A stretch of DNA of 64,000 nucleotides from Pullilachnospira sp963929535 (lineage in GTDB: Bacteria; Bacillota; Clostridia; Lachnospirales; Lachnospiraceae). The notes beneath the pieces are model-generated. The model ran no database searches. It saw only the letters and a list, made by a program, of their open reading frames with translations, and was not told the origin of the DNA. Within the stretch, counting starts at the first letter, position 1, and every line of letters starts with the position of its first letter. The translations under genes and the position numbers were made by a program. Below are positions 25,650 to 34,695 of this stretch, piece by piece. The stretch lies in the NCBI GenBank assembly GCA_963929535.1, contig CAWVIZ010000005.1, positions 124,001 to 188,000 of the forward strand. The letters are read 5' to 3'.

Positions 25650-26740
25650 TCTGCTCCTGTCTCAGGCTGGGGAAACCCGCTGCTGTAATGCAGCTCATCA
25701 TCCTGTGTGATAAACATGGCCTCCACCCCATCCAGGCTTTCCACCAGCTTCATGCCCTCCTCAAGCCCCAGAGCGAAACAGGTGGTGGAGAGCCCGTCTC
25801 CGTCAGTGGATTCTTCGGATAGGATCGTTACGGCCACCAGATCATTGTTATAAGGATATCCGGTGGAGGGATCCAGTAAATGGTGGTACAGGACGCCGTC
25901 CTGCTCAAAATACCGCTCGTAAATGCCGGAGGACACCACTGACAGGTCAGAAACGGCGATGGTGCCGATGGTTTCATTCCTGTCCCCGAATGGTTTCTGA
26001 AGGCCTACGCGGAAAGGCGTTCCGTCCGGCCGGGAACCCACGCACAGCACATTTCCCCCCAGATTGATGATGGCGCTTTCCACCCCGTTTTCCAGAAGAT
26101 AATCCTTGATCCTGTCCGCGATATACCCCTTTGCAATGGCCCCCAGATCCAGCTCCATTCCCTCCTTCTGAAAGGTGAGATCCTGGCCGTCAAGAGTCAC
26201 GTCCTGGTAATTCACCAGAGGCAGCGCCTCCTGGATCCGGCTGTCATCAGGAACCTGGGGAGCGTCTGAGGTGAAGTCCCAGAGAGAAGAGATGGGGCCG
26301 ATGGCGATATCGAAACGGCCCTGGGAAAGCTGCCCGTACTCCAGCCCCCTTCTGATCAGATCCGCAGTTTCCTCCGAGAGATGAGAAACCCCGTTTTCAT
26401 CGGCAAGCTCTCCGTGATTCAGCCGGTAGATCTCGCTGGAAGTCATCGTGCGGCTGAACATAGCTTCGTATTTGTCACATATTTCAAGGCATCCGTCCAG
26501 CAGAGAAGTGTCATCAGAATCGTAAATACTGATGGTTACTACTGTACTCAGCTTGAAATCCGTCGCGGTGATGGGATCCTGGGAGTCGGAAGCGTTCTCT
26601 GCCGGAATCTTCTGCTCCTGGTTTTGGCCTGTTTCTTCCTGGTCCGCGGCATTCATCTGCTTCAGGCCGTACGCCGCAAAGAAGACTGCGAGGACACCAA
26701 GAAAAATCACTGCGGTTAAGAGTTTCTGATGTTTTGTCAT
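25646..26740 (-). CDS. apbE: FAD:protein FMN transferase, ApbE lipoprotein-like
   Basis: 364 residues. A hydrophobic N-terminal anchor (LLTAVIFLGVLAVFFAAYGL) lacks an obvious lipobox cysteine. The ApbE core follows: MFSRTMTSSEIYRLN, GRFDIAIGPISSLWDF, ELDLGAIAKGYIADRI and INLGGNVLCVG. Near the C-terminus, STDGDGLSTTCFALG carries the Mg/catalytic region. It attaches FMN covalently to Thr in Rnf/Nqr-type or other flavoproteins outside the membrane. Start has AGGAGAT. No target flavoprotein gene is in the window. Confidence 0.93.
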   Translation of the reverse strand: MTKHQKLLTAVIFLGVLAVFFAAYGLKQMNAADQEETGQNQEQKIPAENASDSQDPITATDFKLSTVVTISIYDSDDTSLLDGCLEICDKYEAMFSRTMTSSEIYRLNHGELADENGVSHLSEETADLIRRGLEYGQLSQGRFDIAIGPISSLWDFTSDAPQVPDDSRIQEALPLVNYQDVTLDGQDLTFQKEGMELDLGAIAKGYIADRIKDYLLENGVESAIINLGGNVLCVGSRPDGTPFRVGLQKPFGDRNETIGTIAVSDLSVVSSGIYERYFEQDGVLYHHLLDPSTGYPYNNDLVAVTILSEESTDGDGLSTTCFALGLEEGMKLVESLDGVEAMFITQDDELHYSSGFPQPETGAE

Positions 26741-26790
26741 AAGATATCTCCTGTCTTTTACGTTCGCCTGGGGAATGGGAATTTTTGCAA

Positions 26791-26843
26791 CAGTTCAGCC
26801 TTTCGGCTTCACTGTCACAAAAGCATGTTTGAAGGCTGAACTG
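26791..26843. repeat. REP-like repeat plus an inverted half copy
   Basis: 26791-26814 is an inverted copy of the dispersed 24-bp element (arms CAGTGAAGCC and GGCTGAACTG). A second half copy, GAAGGCTGAACTG, lies at 26831-26843. Together CAGTTCAGCCTT and AAGGCTGAACTG form a 12-bp hairpin between the ClC gene and apbE, in a position where it may act as a transcript end for the ClC gene. Confidence 0.65.
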
Positions 26844-26860
26844 ATTACAATTTTTCTCTG

Positions 26861-28441
26861 TCAGGTTTCAAAAATTTTTTCCGGCTGCTCCTGACACAAT
26901 TTTTCCAGTCTGTCATATACGGAGGAGGCGTGGGCTTCATCCGTCATGGTAACCAGCGTGTCGCCTGCCATGAGGATCGTGCCGCCTTTGGGGATCAGTT
27001 CCTCTCCGTCCCGCCCGACAGCCACCAGAAGGCAGTGGTCCGGCCACTCCACAGTCTGCAGCATCCGGTGATGGAGAGGACTTCCATGAGCTATCACAAA
27101 TTCCTGCAGTACCCGTTCCCCGGTCTTTTCCGCAACATCCGCGCCCCGGCGGATCAGCAGCTTCTCCAGAAGGCTTTCATAGATGGGTTTGGACTTCATC
27201 AGAGTGGCGACAAGATAAGCCACGATGGAGACCAGGGAAAGACTGAACATCTGGCTCACATCTCCGGTCATCTCAAAGATCAGGATGATTCCCGTGATAG
27301 GCGCCCGGACGATGGCGGTGAAATAGCCGGCCATGGCCAGCATCACAAAATTGTTGATGTAATCCGCCGGCAGTCCCAGATACTGGACGGCAAATGTGGC
27401 GTATCCCCCTCCGATCAGAGAACCAAGCACCAGCAGCGGGAAGAAAATGCCTCCCGGGGCGCCGGAGCCGAAGCTGACGGTGGAAAAAAGCAGTTTTACC
27501 ACAAACAGCAGGAGAAATCCCCCCAGCGCCAGCTGCCCTTCCGCTGCCAGAAGCACCAGGTCATGGCCGCTTCCCAGCACCTGGGGCATCAGGATCGCCA
27601 GCACGCCCGCCAGAAAGAAGGGAATCATCAGCCGGGTGGTGGTGTTCAGATGTCTGGCATTCTGGAATAGAGACTGGGCCTTTATGGTAAGCCAGTTATA
27701 GAATACGCCGGCCAGTCCCAGGAGGATCCCCAGCACCAGAAGATGCCAGTAGAATCGGGGCTCCATTTCCTGTCCCAGCCCCAGCTGAAATACCGGTTCA
27801 AATCCCATAAAACTGGCGGAGATAATATCCGCTGTCAGGGAGGCGGTCATGACGCAGATCAGTACGGATACGGAAAAATTCTTGTGAATTTCTTCCAAAG
27901 AGAACATGACGCCCGCCAGCGGCGCGTGAAAAGCTGCTGCCAGTCCGGCGCTGGCCCCGCAGGTCAGCAGGTATTTTTCCTCTGTTTTTCCCCGGTTCAT
28001 AGCCCTGGAGACAGCCTTGCCTGCCATGGAGCCCAGCTGAATAGAGGGACCTTCCCGTCCCAGGGACAGCCCTCCCAGCAGACAGAGAAAACCTCCCAGA
28101 AACTTGGCGGGAAGCACCCGCTGCCATACCTGGTTCAGCTTTCCTGTCATTTCCCCTTCCAGCTGGGGAATCCCGCTGCCGGAGATCAGCGGCTCCCAGG
28201 TGAGGCAGCGGCCCACGGCCACCGCCAGAAGAAACAGAACCAGGAACCATCCCCCAAAAGCCGCCGGGTGTTCCTGGCCAAAGGAAATGACCCGGTGCAG
28301 CACATCCTGGGCCAGCTCCAGAAGAACCCGGTAAGCCAGCACCACAACTCCGGCAGCTGCTCCCACCACCAGCCCCTCTCCGATCAGAATTGTTTTAAAA
28401 TGCTCCGCCCGGCGGATCACATGGGATGTGTCCTTTTTCAT
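26861..28441 (-). CDS. ClC-family chloride/proton antiporter with C-terminal RCK_C domain
   Basis: 526 residues from ATG 28441, with GAGGAGGGG upstream. The selectivity-filter motifs are intact: GSGIPQLEG, GREGPSIQLG (with the gating Glu) and GAPGGIFFPLLVLG. The second glutamate (MFSLEEIHKNFS) needed for proton coupling is present, so it should be an exchanger rather than a channel. About 12 membrane helices. The last 75 residues resemble a TrkA-C/RCK_C regulatory domain. It may serve acid resistance or chloride/fluoride homeostasis. Promoter at 28534-28562. Confidence 0.93.
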   Translation of the reverse strand: MKKDTSHVIRRAEHFKTILIGEGLVVGAAAGVVVLAYRVLLELAQDVLHRVISFGQEHPAAFGGWFLVLFLLAVAVGRCLTWEPLISGSGIPQLEGEMTGKLNQVWQRVLPAKFLGGFLCLLGGLSLGREGPSIQLGSMAGKAVSRAMNRGKTEEKYLLTCGASAGLAAAFHAPLAGVMFSLEEIHKNFSVSVLICVMTASLTADIISASFMGFEPVFQLGLGQEMEPRFYWHLLVLGILLGLAGVFYNWLTIKAQSLFQNARHLNTTTRLMIPFFLAGVLAILMPQVLGSGHDLVLLAAEGQLALGGFLLLFVVKLLFSTVSFGSGAPGGIFFPLLVLGSLIGGGYATFAVQYLGLPADYINNFVMLAMAGYFTAIVRAPITGIILIFEMTGDVSQMFSLSLVSIVAYLVATLMKSKPIYESLLEKLLIRRGADVAEKTGERVLQEFVIAHGSPLHHRMLQTVEWPDHCLLVAVGRDGEELIPKGGTILMAGDTLVTMTDEAHASSVYDRLEKLCQEQPEKIFET

Positions 28442-28533
28442 CAGAGCCCCTCCTCTCTTCTTTCGGTTCTGCGCCCCAGCCCTGACGGATGATTCCGGCG
28501 GCAGATCCGCTTTCACTGATAATCCTGCACTTT

Positions 28534-28562
28534 ATTATAAGGAAGGAATGGGGAAAATTCAA
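28534..28562 (-). promoter_or_regulatory. Promoter of the ClC gene
   Basis: TTGAAT (28557-28562) and TATAAT (28534-28539) on the minus strand with a 17-base spacer. Confidence 0.7.
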
Positions 28563-28617
28563 CCCGGTATAATTGCATTGAAAAAATCCCCGCTCCGTGA
28601 TAACCTGTTATTATGAT

Positions 28618-28727
28618 GCCGGGGCCCGGAAGGCGCATCCCATATCCGGATGGGCAGGTATGGATTTTTAAGTTCCCAGGCCCCGGCGCGCCTGCATTTA
28701 TGACAGCGAAGCCGGAAGGCCGAACTG
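28618..28727 (+). other. Structured leader and REP-like repeat upstream of hsdM
   Basis: GCCGGGGCC (28618-28626) pairs with GGCCCCGGC (28679-28687), and a small CATCC/GGATG hairpin lies inside. A 24-bp REP-like copy (28704-28727, beginning CAGCGAAGCC and ending GGCCGAACTG) follows, 31 bp before the hsdM start. No T-tract is seen. Confidence 0.5.
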
Positions 28728-28758
28728 TGACTGCGAAAGAATAACAGGGAGGAAACAG

Positions 28759-30252
28759 ATGGACAGACAGAAAATCCTGCCGGAGAACATCAGAGGATCG
28801 GTCAGACATGTGCTGGAAAAACTGCGGATGGAGGAGGAATCCCATCCCATGGAATTTGCGGTGCAGCTGGGATATTTTATTTACCTGCGGTTATTTGTGG
28901 AGTCGCAGGAAAGGGACAGCCTGCGCAGATATTTCCCCTATGCGGGATTTCCCATGCAGTGGGCCAGGGGAGAGGAAGTTATGGATCCGGAACAGAGGGT
29001 CTGGCAGCTTCAGTATCAGATCCAGTACTGCGGTTCAGTGGTGGAGGAAGGGCATTTTATGGAACGGGCGGTCTGCACGGAGCGGGCAGACTGGGTAGAA
29101 GAATTATGTAAACTTGTAGACGCCGCGGCGGACGGGTGTACCTGGGAGGAAGGGATTCCTGAAATATTCGGGCTGCTGCTGGAGGAGACGATCCGGCAGA
29201 TCTATGCCCTGGGGAATTCCGGTCTGTTCCTGCTTCCCGATGAGCTTACCGGGGTGATGATCCGTCTGGCGGATACGGAAGGAGAGAAACGTGTTTGGAA
29301 TCCCGGATGCCGCACAGGATCATTTTTGAAAATTTTGCATCAGACCAATCCGGGCCTGCAGCTTACCGGAAACGAGGAGGAACCTCAGGCCGCCATGCTG
29401 GCCCGGATCCTGCAGTTCTGTTTTGAGGGAAATGAGATCGATCTGCGGACGTGCAGCCCTCTGGAGGAAACCGGAAAGGAACGGTGGGATCTGATCTTTG
29501 CCAATCCTCCGGTGGGAGAGCTGCCCAGAGAACAGGCGGAGCGCTATCCCGTACCCACCAGGCGGACGCAGCTCCAGTATCTTCAGATGATCATGGAACG
29601 GCTGGACAGACACGGACAGGCGCTGGTGGTGATCAACGAGAGCACTCTTTTTAAGTTTGAGGCGGAGATGAAGATCAGGAAACGGCTGGTGGAGGAGTTT
29701 GAACTGCAGGGTGTGGTATCCCTTCCCGCTGGAGCCCTGCTGCCTTATACGGCGGCCAAAGCCTCCATTCTGATCTTTTCCAAGGCCCCTGAGCGGGTGG
29801 GGGAAAATTCCGCTGTCTGGTTTTACGAGGCAGGCCTTCCCGGGACTGGGAAGACCTTGGAGGCGGCCGGCAAAGAGACGGAAGGGGACAGCCATAAAGC
29901 GGGGGAGGTTCCTTTCAGGGCAGATCCGGCGGATATCCTGGAAAGCTGGAATCACCGGAAAGAACTGGAGGTGGAATGGCGCCGCTGCCTGGCGAAAGAA
30001 AGCCGGGAAAATCAGTGGGAGAACCCGGTTCCGGCCCATTGGGACAGTTCTGTCTGCTGGTTTGCCGACCGGAAGACCATTCGCCGCAATGACTATAATC
30101 TGACGGCCGGAAGATATAAGCCTTGGGAAGAGGGGAAGGAGGATCCGGCAGACAGCTCCCCCATGGAGCTTCTGGAAAAACTGTCCCGTATGGAACAGGA
30201 TTCCGCGAAAAAAATACAGGAATTGATCGAGATGACGAAAGCCTATGGATAA
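28759..30252 (+). CDS. Type I restriction-modification-like adenine-N6 DNA methylase (HsdM-like)
   Basis: 497 residues, start with GGAGG. An N-terminal helical domain is followed by an N6-adenine methyltransferase core. The AdoMet motif reads NPGCRTGSF near residue 180 (classic HsdM: DPACGTGG), and the catalytic motif is NPPVGE near 250 (classic NPPF/NPPY). LPAGALLPYTAAKASILIF is typical of HsdM. Both motifs are thus somewhat off-consensus. It overlaps the specificity-subunit gene by 8 bp. No hsdR lies in the window, so it may act as a solitary modification enzyme. Confidence 0.83.
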   Translation: MDRQKILPENIRGSVRHVLEKLRMEEESHPMEFAVQLGYFIYLRLFVESQERDSLRRYFPYAGFPMQWARGEEVMDPEQRVWQLQYQIQYCGSVVEEGHFMERAVCTERADWVEELCKLVDAAADGCTWEEGIPEIFGLLLEETIRQIYALGNSGLFLLPDELTGVMIRLADTEGEKRVWNPGCRTGSFLKILHQTNPGLQLTGNEEEPQAAMLARILQFCFEGNEIDLRTCSPLEETGKERWDLIFANPPVGELPREQAERYPVPTRRTQLQYLQMIMERLDRHGQALVVINESTLFKFEAEMKIRKRLVEEFELQGVVSLPAGALLPYTAAKASILIFSKAPERVGENSAVWFYEAGLPGTGKTLEAAGKETEGDSHKAGEVPFRADPADILESWNHRKELEVEWRRCLAKESRENQWENPVPAHWDSSVCWFADRKTIRRNDYNLTAGRYKPWEEGKEDPADSSPMELLEKLSRMEQDSAKKIQELIEMTKAYG

Positions 30253-32263
30253 AGAGAAAAAATGGAATATCTGCCGCCTGGATCAGGTGGCCCGTCTGGT
30301 GTCCGGAAGAACGCCGGACAGGGAAAATCAGGAATATTACGCTTCATCCGGTACACCCTGGGTAAAAATTGAGAATCTGGGGAAGGGTTCTGTCCGGGAA
30401 GCGGCGGAGTATCTGTCCGAAGAAGGAAGAAAAAAGGTGAATCTGGTTCCCAGGGGAAGCGTGCTGATATCCACAGTGGGAACCGTGGGAAAGGTGGGGA
30501 TCGCGGGATGTGAACTGGCTACCAACCAGCAGATCGTATCCCTGATCTTTCAGGAGGAACAGGTATGGCCGCTGTACGGATATTACTGTCTCCGGTATTT
30601 TGCGCCGGATATCCGCCGGCTGGCTGACAAGACTACGATGGCGATCATCAGCCGGAAAACTCTGGGACAGTACCGGATCCCTGTACCTGAAGATCTGGAG
30701 GAGCAGAAGCGGATCGCCGATGAGCTGGGACGGTATGAAGACTTTGTGAGAGAAAAAGAGCGGATGCGGGAGGAATTTATCCGTTATGAAGCCCGGCTGT
30801 TTCAGCGGATGTTCGGGAAGGAGATCCGCCTGCATGAGAGGCTTCCGCTAAAAGAATTTCTCCGGGAACCTGTGATGTACGGAGTTCCCAAGGCACTGGA
30901 CCCTGATAACAGTCTGCCGGGTCCTTCCATGAAGGAGTATGAGGCATCCTATCTGGGGAAAGGGGAGATGACCGGAAACCGTCCGGACGGGGGAGAGGCG
31001 CAGAGGGCAGAGGAGGATCCGGAAGCCATTGGAAAGTACAGGGTGGAAGACGGTGATATCCTGATCCGCAGCGGGCAGATCCTGCTGGCAGATTCTCCGG
31101 AGAAAACGCTGTACTTTGACCGGAATGTGCTGTGTGTGCGGACACGCTTTGGCCAGCTTCTTCCGGAGGTGCTGGCCGCCTATCTCAGGCAGCCGCAGAT
31201 ACAGAAGCTTCTGTATACGGAGAAAAAGCCGGGGGACAGCAGAAAACGCCCCATACGCACCGGGGAGATGGAGAAGCTGTCCATCCCGTATTTCAGTTTG
31301 GAAAAGCAGAAGGAATTTGCTGTCTTTCATAAAAAGATCCTGGAGATCCTTCGTCGGACAGATGAGATGACGGCCTGTGGGAAACAGCTTTTTAACCGGA
31401 TGGCCAGGATCCTTCTGACAGAAAAAAGATGCCAGAGGACTGCCCGGGAGGAGTGGTACGGTCAGGAGGCCGGACCGGAGATACCGGGGGAGCCGGGGAC
31501 GGATCAGAATGTAGACGGGCAGATGCATCCGGAGAAGTGGCAGTTGGGCCCCTCTGCTGCGGAGCAGCTGCAGCAGAGGAAGCTGCAGCCGCGGCGGCCG
31601 ACGGCAGATCAGATACAGCCAGGTCATTCCGCGGCGGAGCAGCCACAGCCGGAGCAGTCTGCAAAAGAGCAGCTGCAGGCGGAAAAACCGCAGCCAGGTC
31701 ATTCCGCGGCGGAGAAACTGCATCCGGGTCAGCCGACGGCAGATCAGATACCGTCGGATAAGCTGCGGAGATCATCCCGGGAAAATCGCCGGGAAGAGGG
31801 AAGAGACCGGAGGCAGGAAGAGGTGGCACATCTGGTTCTGGCGGTGCTCTGCGGATGGTGCCCGCAGGATGGCGCTATGGAGGAATACTGTCAAAGCCGG
31901 CAGAAGATCCTGGGAAAGCTGCAGCCGTATTTTTATCCGGTGGCGCTGGCGCTGGTGTGGGAAGACAAGCAGAAGGAATATCTGCTGGAAAGGGATTTCC
32001 TGGCATACCAGGCCCGGGAACTCTCCCGTGACTGGACGGAGCCGCTGCCGCTGCTGATCAGCCTTCTGAAAGAGCGGAGATACGGAAAGCTCCGGGATGC
32101 CCATCTGGTGTTCAGAGGGGAACAGGGTCTGGTAACGGAGGCGGTCTGGGACGGAGGAGCTGTAAAACATGCGGCGCGTCAGGCGGCAGTTTTGCTGGCC
32201 GGGTACTCGGGTATGGAAGACTGTTGTTTTCTGCTGCAGGAGGAAACGGAGCAGGATGGCTGA
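30245..32263 (+). CDS. Type I specificity subunit (HsdS-like) with long repetitive C-terminal extension
   Basis: 672 residues. Residues 1-175 form a target-recognition domain ending in the usual KTLGQYRIPVPEDLEEQKRI, followed by a coiled helix. A second TRD-like half spans about 200-390 (ILIRSGQILLADSPEKT, KLSIPYFSLEKQKEFA). Residues 410-520 are a low-complexity Gln/Pro/Ala/Glu segment with repeated PGHSAAE and TADQI units, and residues 525-672 are an additional domain I do not recognise. Ordinary HsdS proteins are about 400-450 residues. No HsdR is nearby; this looks like an orphan modification or non-canonical system. Confidence 0.8.
   Translation: MDKEKKWNICRLDQVARLVSGRTPDRENQEYYASSGTPWVKIENLGKGSVREAAEYLSEEGRKKVNLVPRGSVLISTVGTVGKVGIAGCELATNQQIVSLIFQEEQVWPLYGYYCLRYFAPDIRRLADKTTMAIISRKTLGQYRIPVPEDLEEQKRIADELGRYEDFVREKERMREEFIRYEARLFQRMFGKEIRLHERLPLKEFLREPVMYGVPKALDPDNSLPGPSMKEYEASYLGKGEMTGNRPDGGEAQRAEEDPEAIGKYRVEDGDILIRSGQILLADSPEKTLYFDRNVLCVRTRFGQLLPEVLAAYLRQPQIQKLLYTEKKPGDSRKRPIRTGEMEKLSIPYFSLEKQKEFAVFHKKILEILRRTDEMTACGKQLFNRMARILLTEKRCQRTAREEWYGQEAGPEIPGEPGTDQNVDGQMHPEKWQLGPSAAEQLQQRKLQPRRPTADQIQPGHSAAEQPQPEQSAKEQLQAEKPQPGHSAAEKLHPGQPTADQIPSDKLRRSSRENRREEGRDRRQEEVAHLVLAVLCGWCPQDGAMEEYCQSRQKILGKLQPYFYPVALALVWEDKQKEYLLERDFLAYQARELSRDWTEPLPLLISLLKERRYGKLRDAHLVFRGEQGLVTEAVWDGGAVKHAARQAAVLLAGYSGMEDCCFLLQEETEQDG
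31540..31762 (+). repeat. Imperfect coding repeats in the HsdS-like extension
   Basis: Near-identical stretches such as CAGCCAGGTCATTCCGCGGC occur near 31616 and 31691, and CGACGGCAGATCAGATA near 31599 and 31736. They encode alternating PGHSAAE/TADQI units. Such repeats can expand or contract in frame. Confidence 0.7.
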
Positions 32264-32314
32264 ATGGTCATGGACTGCTGTAGGTTGTCTGTAAGGAAAG
32301 GAAGTCAGAAGAGA

Positions 32315-33838
32315 ATGAATGAGCAGGGAAAGAGGCCGGAAGCGCCGATACGCATGATCGGGCTGGATCTGGACGGAACGGTATTCAATAATGAAAAGCG
32401 GATTACCCAGCATACCTGTCAGGTGCTGAGGCAGGCCATCGATCAGGGAGTGGTGGTGCTTCCTGCCACCGGAAGGCCGCAGGTGGGGCTTCCCCCGCAG
32501 TTTCTGGAGATACCCGGCGTGCGTTATGCGCTGACAGCCAACGGCGCCAGGATCCTGGACCTGGAACAGAAAACGGTAGTGTACGAACAGCCGGTTCCCT
32601 GGGATCTGGCCCTGGAGGCCATTGGAGAGATGGACAGATTTTCCCGTGCCTGCTGGGAAGTGTATCACGACGGCCATATTTATGTGGACGCGGATACCTA
32701 CCAGTTTGTGCGGCATCCCGATATGGCTCCCGCGCTTCTGGATTATATCCGGAAATCCCGGACATTTTTCAGCGGCCTCAGAGAAAACATCCGGAGACAG
32801 CAGTGGAAGATCGAGAAGCTTCATATGATGTTTGAAGATACGGAGGAACGGGACCTTGCCATCAGCCTTCTCCAGGGAAAATTTCCCGGACTCAGTGTGA
32901 GCTGTGCCACCACCTTTAATGTGGAGATCGTATCCGCAAAGGCGGGAAAGGGGAACGGACTGCTGGCGCTGGGAAAGCTCCTGGGGATTTCCCGGGAGGA
33001 GATCATGGCCTGCGGAGATGCCAGAAACGACTGGGATATGCTGAAAAAGGTGGGATTTCCCGTGGTAATGGGAAATGCGGATGAAGAGACCAGGAAACTG
33101 GCAGCCTACGTTACCAGAACCAATGAGGAGGACGGAGTAGCCTGGGCCATAGAGAAATTTGTGCTGAAAAGACAGACCATGGATATCGAAGGCGAAGACC
33201 GGGAAGCCGTGAAGGATGCAGAAAAATTCACATTCAGAAAAGCCTGCAGGGAGGATCTGGACGGTATTCTGGCAGTGATGGAGGATGCCAGAAGATCCAT
33301 GGAAGCAGATGGTTTTCACCAGTGGATCAATGGCTATCCCGCAGCCGGAGACATCATCCGCGATATGGAAAAGGGAGCCGGCTATGTGGTCCGGGAGAAG
33401 GAAGGAATTGCCGCTTATGCGGCTCTGCTCTTTGGAGAAGATCCCCATTATAGAGACATTTACCAGGAGAGGGCGGAAGCGCCGCAAAGTTCCCAAGGGG
33501 GACAGTCTGTCCGGAAATGCAGAGGGTCATCTCCGGAGGATCCGGAAGGGCCTGCAAGCGGTCTTGAGAAGACGGAATGGCCGGATCAGCTGCCCTATGG
33601 GACGATCCACCGGATTGCAGTGACTTCCCGGAGAAAGTGCCGGGGTATTGCCGGAGGGATGCTGAAGGAAATGGAAGAGATCTGCCGCAGGGCAGGGATA
33701 ACCCGGATGCGCGTTGACACCCACCGGGATAACCGGAAGATGCAGGCGTGGATCCAAAAGCATGGATTTTCTTACTGCGGAATCGTATTTATGGAGGATG
33801 GAAGCCGCAGGAATGCGTATATAAAAAGATTGGACTGA
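32315..33838 (+). CDS. HAD-superfamily (Cof-type) phosphatase fused to a GNAT acetyltransferase
   Basis: 507 residues from ATG 32315 (AAGGAAG upstream; an ATG at 32264 is less likely). Residues 1-285: HAD subclass IIB, with nucleophile motif GLDLDGTVFNNEKRIT and the acidic motif CGDARNDWDML. Residues about 300-507: GNAT domain with FRKACREDLDGILAVM and the acetyl-CoA loop RRKCRGIAGGML. The two domains are normally separate genes; no stop or frameshift is seen between them. Cof-type enzymes dephosphorylate sugar phosphates or flavin precursors; the GNAT substrate is unknown. Confidence 0.88.
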   Translation: MNEQGKRPEAPIRMIGLDLDGTVFNNEKRITQHTCQVLRQAIDQGVVVLPATGRPQVGLPPQFLEIPGVRYALTANGARILDLEQKTVVYEQPVPWDLALEAIGEMDRFSRACWEVYHDGHIYVDADTYQFVRHPDMAPALLDYIRKSRTFFSGLRENIRRQQWKIEKLHMMFEDTEERDLAISLLQGKFPGLSVSCATTFNVEIVSAKAGKGNGLLALGKLLGISREEIMACGDARNDWDMLKKVGFPVVMGNADEETRKLAAYVTRTNEEDGVAWAIEKFVLKRQTMDIEGEDREAVKDAEKFTFRKACREDLDGILAVMEDARRSMEADGFHQWINGYPAAGDIIRDMEKGAGYVVREKEGIAAYAALLFGEDPHYRDIYQERAEAPQSSQGGQSVRKCRGSSPEDPEGPASGLEKTEWPDQLPYGTIHRIAVTSRRKCRGIAGGMLKEMEEICRRAGITRMRVDTHRDNRKMQAWIQKHGFSYCGIVFMEDGSRRNAYIKRLD

Positions 33839-33889
33839 CAGATTGCGGAAGGCCGGGAGCTGTCCGGAACCGTGGAAAAGGAGAAGAGG

Positions 33890-34630
33890 ATGAAGGAAAA
33901 CAGATACGACGATCAGGAATTTTTTGAAAAATACAGCCGGATGAGCCGGTCCGTTCAGGGACTTTCCGGCGCGGGGGAATGGCCGGCGCTGGAAAAGATG
34001 ATGCCGGATGTGGATAACTGGAAGATTCTGGATCTGGGATGTGGATATGGATGGCACTGTATTTATTTTGAGCAGCATGGGGCAGCGGAGGTGACGGGGA
34101 TCGACCTGTCTGAAAAAATGCTGGAAGTAGCCCGCAAAAAAAGCGAAGGGATGAGGATCAGCTATCAGCGCTGCGCTATGGAAGATGTGGATTTTCCCAA
34201 AGCGTCTTTTGATATGGTGTTCAGTTCTCTGGCGCTCCATTATGTGGCGGATTTTGAGAGCCTGGTGAAAAAGATCAGAGATATGCTGAAACCGGGGGGG
34301 ATTTTCCTTTTCTCCTGTGAGCATCCGGTGTTTACCGCGGAGGGGAGCCAGGACTGGCTGTATACAGAAGAGGGAGAGATCCGCTGCTTCCCGGTGGACA
34401 ATTATTACCGCCAGGGAGAGAGGGACGCGGTCTTTCTGGGAGAGCATGTAAGGAAGTATCACCGGACGATCACGGGATATTTGAAGACTCTGATGCAGAA
34501 TGGATTTTCCATCCTGGACTTTGAGGAGCCTGCACCCACGGAGGAGGCCAGAAGGACAATTCCCGGGATGGAGGATGAGATGCGGCGGCCGATGATGATG
34601 ATCGTGAAGGCGGCGCGTTCGGAGAACTAG
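33890..34630 (+). CDS. Class I SAM-dependent methyltransferase
   Basis: 246 residues from ATG 33890 (AAGGAG upstream). Motif I is ILDLGCGYGWHC, followed by TGIDLSEKMLEVA (motif II acidic residue) and SFDMVFSSLALHYV (post-II). KPGGIFLFSCEHP is typical of UbiE/Methyltransf_11 small-molecule methylases. The substrate cannot be inferred; it is not a DNA methylase, since there is no (N/D)PPY motif. It lies about 50 bp after the HAD-GNAT gene and is probably co-transcribed. Confidence 0.9.
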   Translation: MKENRYDDQEFFEKYSRMSRSVQGLSGAGEWPALEKMMPDVDNWKILDLGCGYGWHCIYFEQHGAAEVTGIDLSEKMLEVARKKSEGMRISYQRCAMEDVDFPKASFDMVFSSLALHYVADFESLVKKIRDMLKPGGIFLFSCEHPVFTAEGSQDWLYTEEGEIRCFPVDNYYRQGERDAVFLGEHVRKYHRTITGYLKTLMQNGFSILDFEEPAPTEEARRTIPGMEDEMRRPMMMIVKAARSEN

Positions 34631-34646
34631 CAGACATGCGTTTGGG

Positions 34647-34670
34647 CAGTGAAGCCGGAAGGCTGAACTG
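34647..34670 (+). repeat. REP-like palindromic repeat copy
   Basis: A 24-bp element with arms CAGTGAAGCC and GGCTGAACTG around GGAA. It is nearly identical to 28704-28727 and to the inverted copy at 26791-26814. Confidence 0.65.
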
Positions 34671-34695
34671 GTACGGTAAAAACAACAGCTGTAAA

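Noticed and set aside
31772..33496. 574-codon minus-strand open frame across the HsdS and HAD-GNAT genes
   Set aside because: It spans two real plus-strand genes and their gap; no ribosome binding site and no protein motif.
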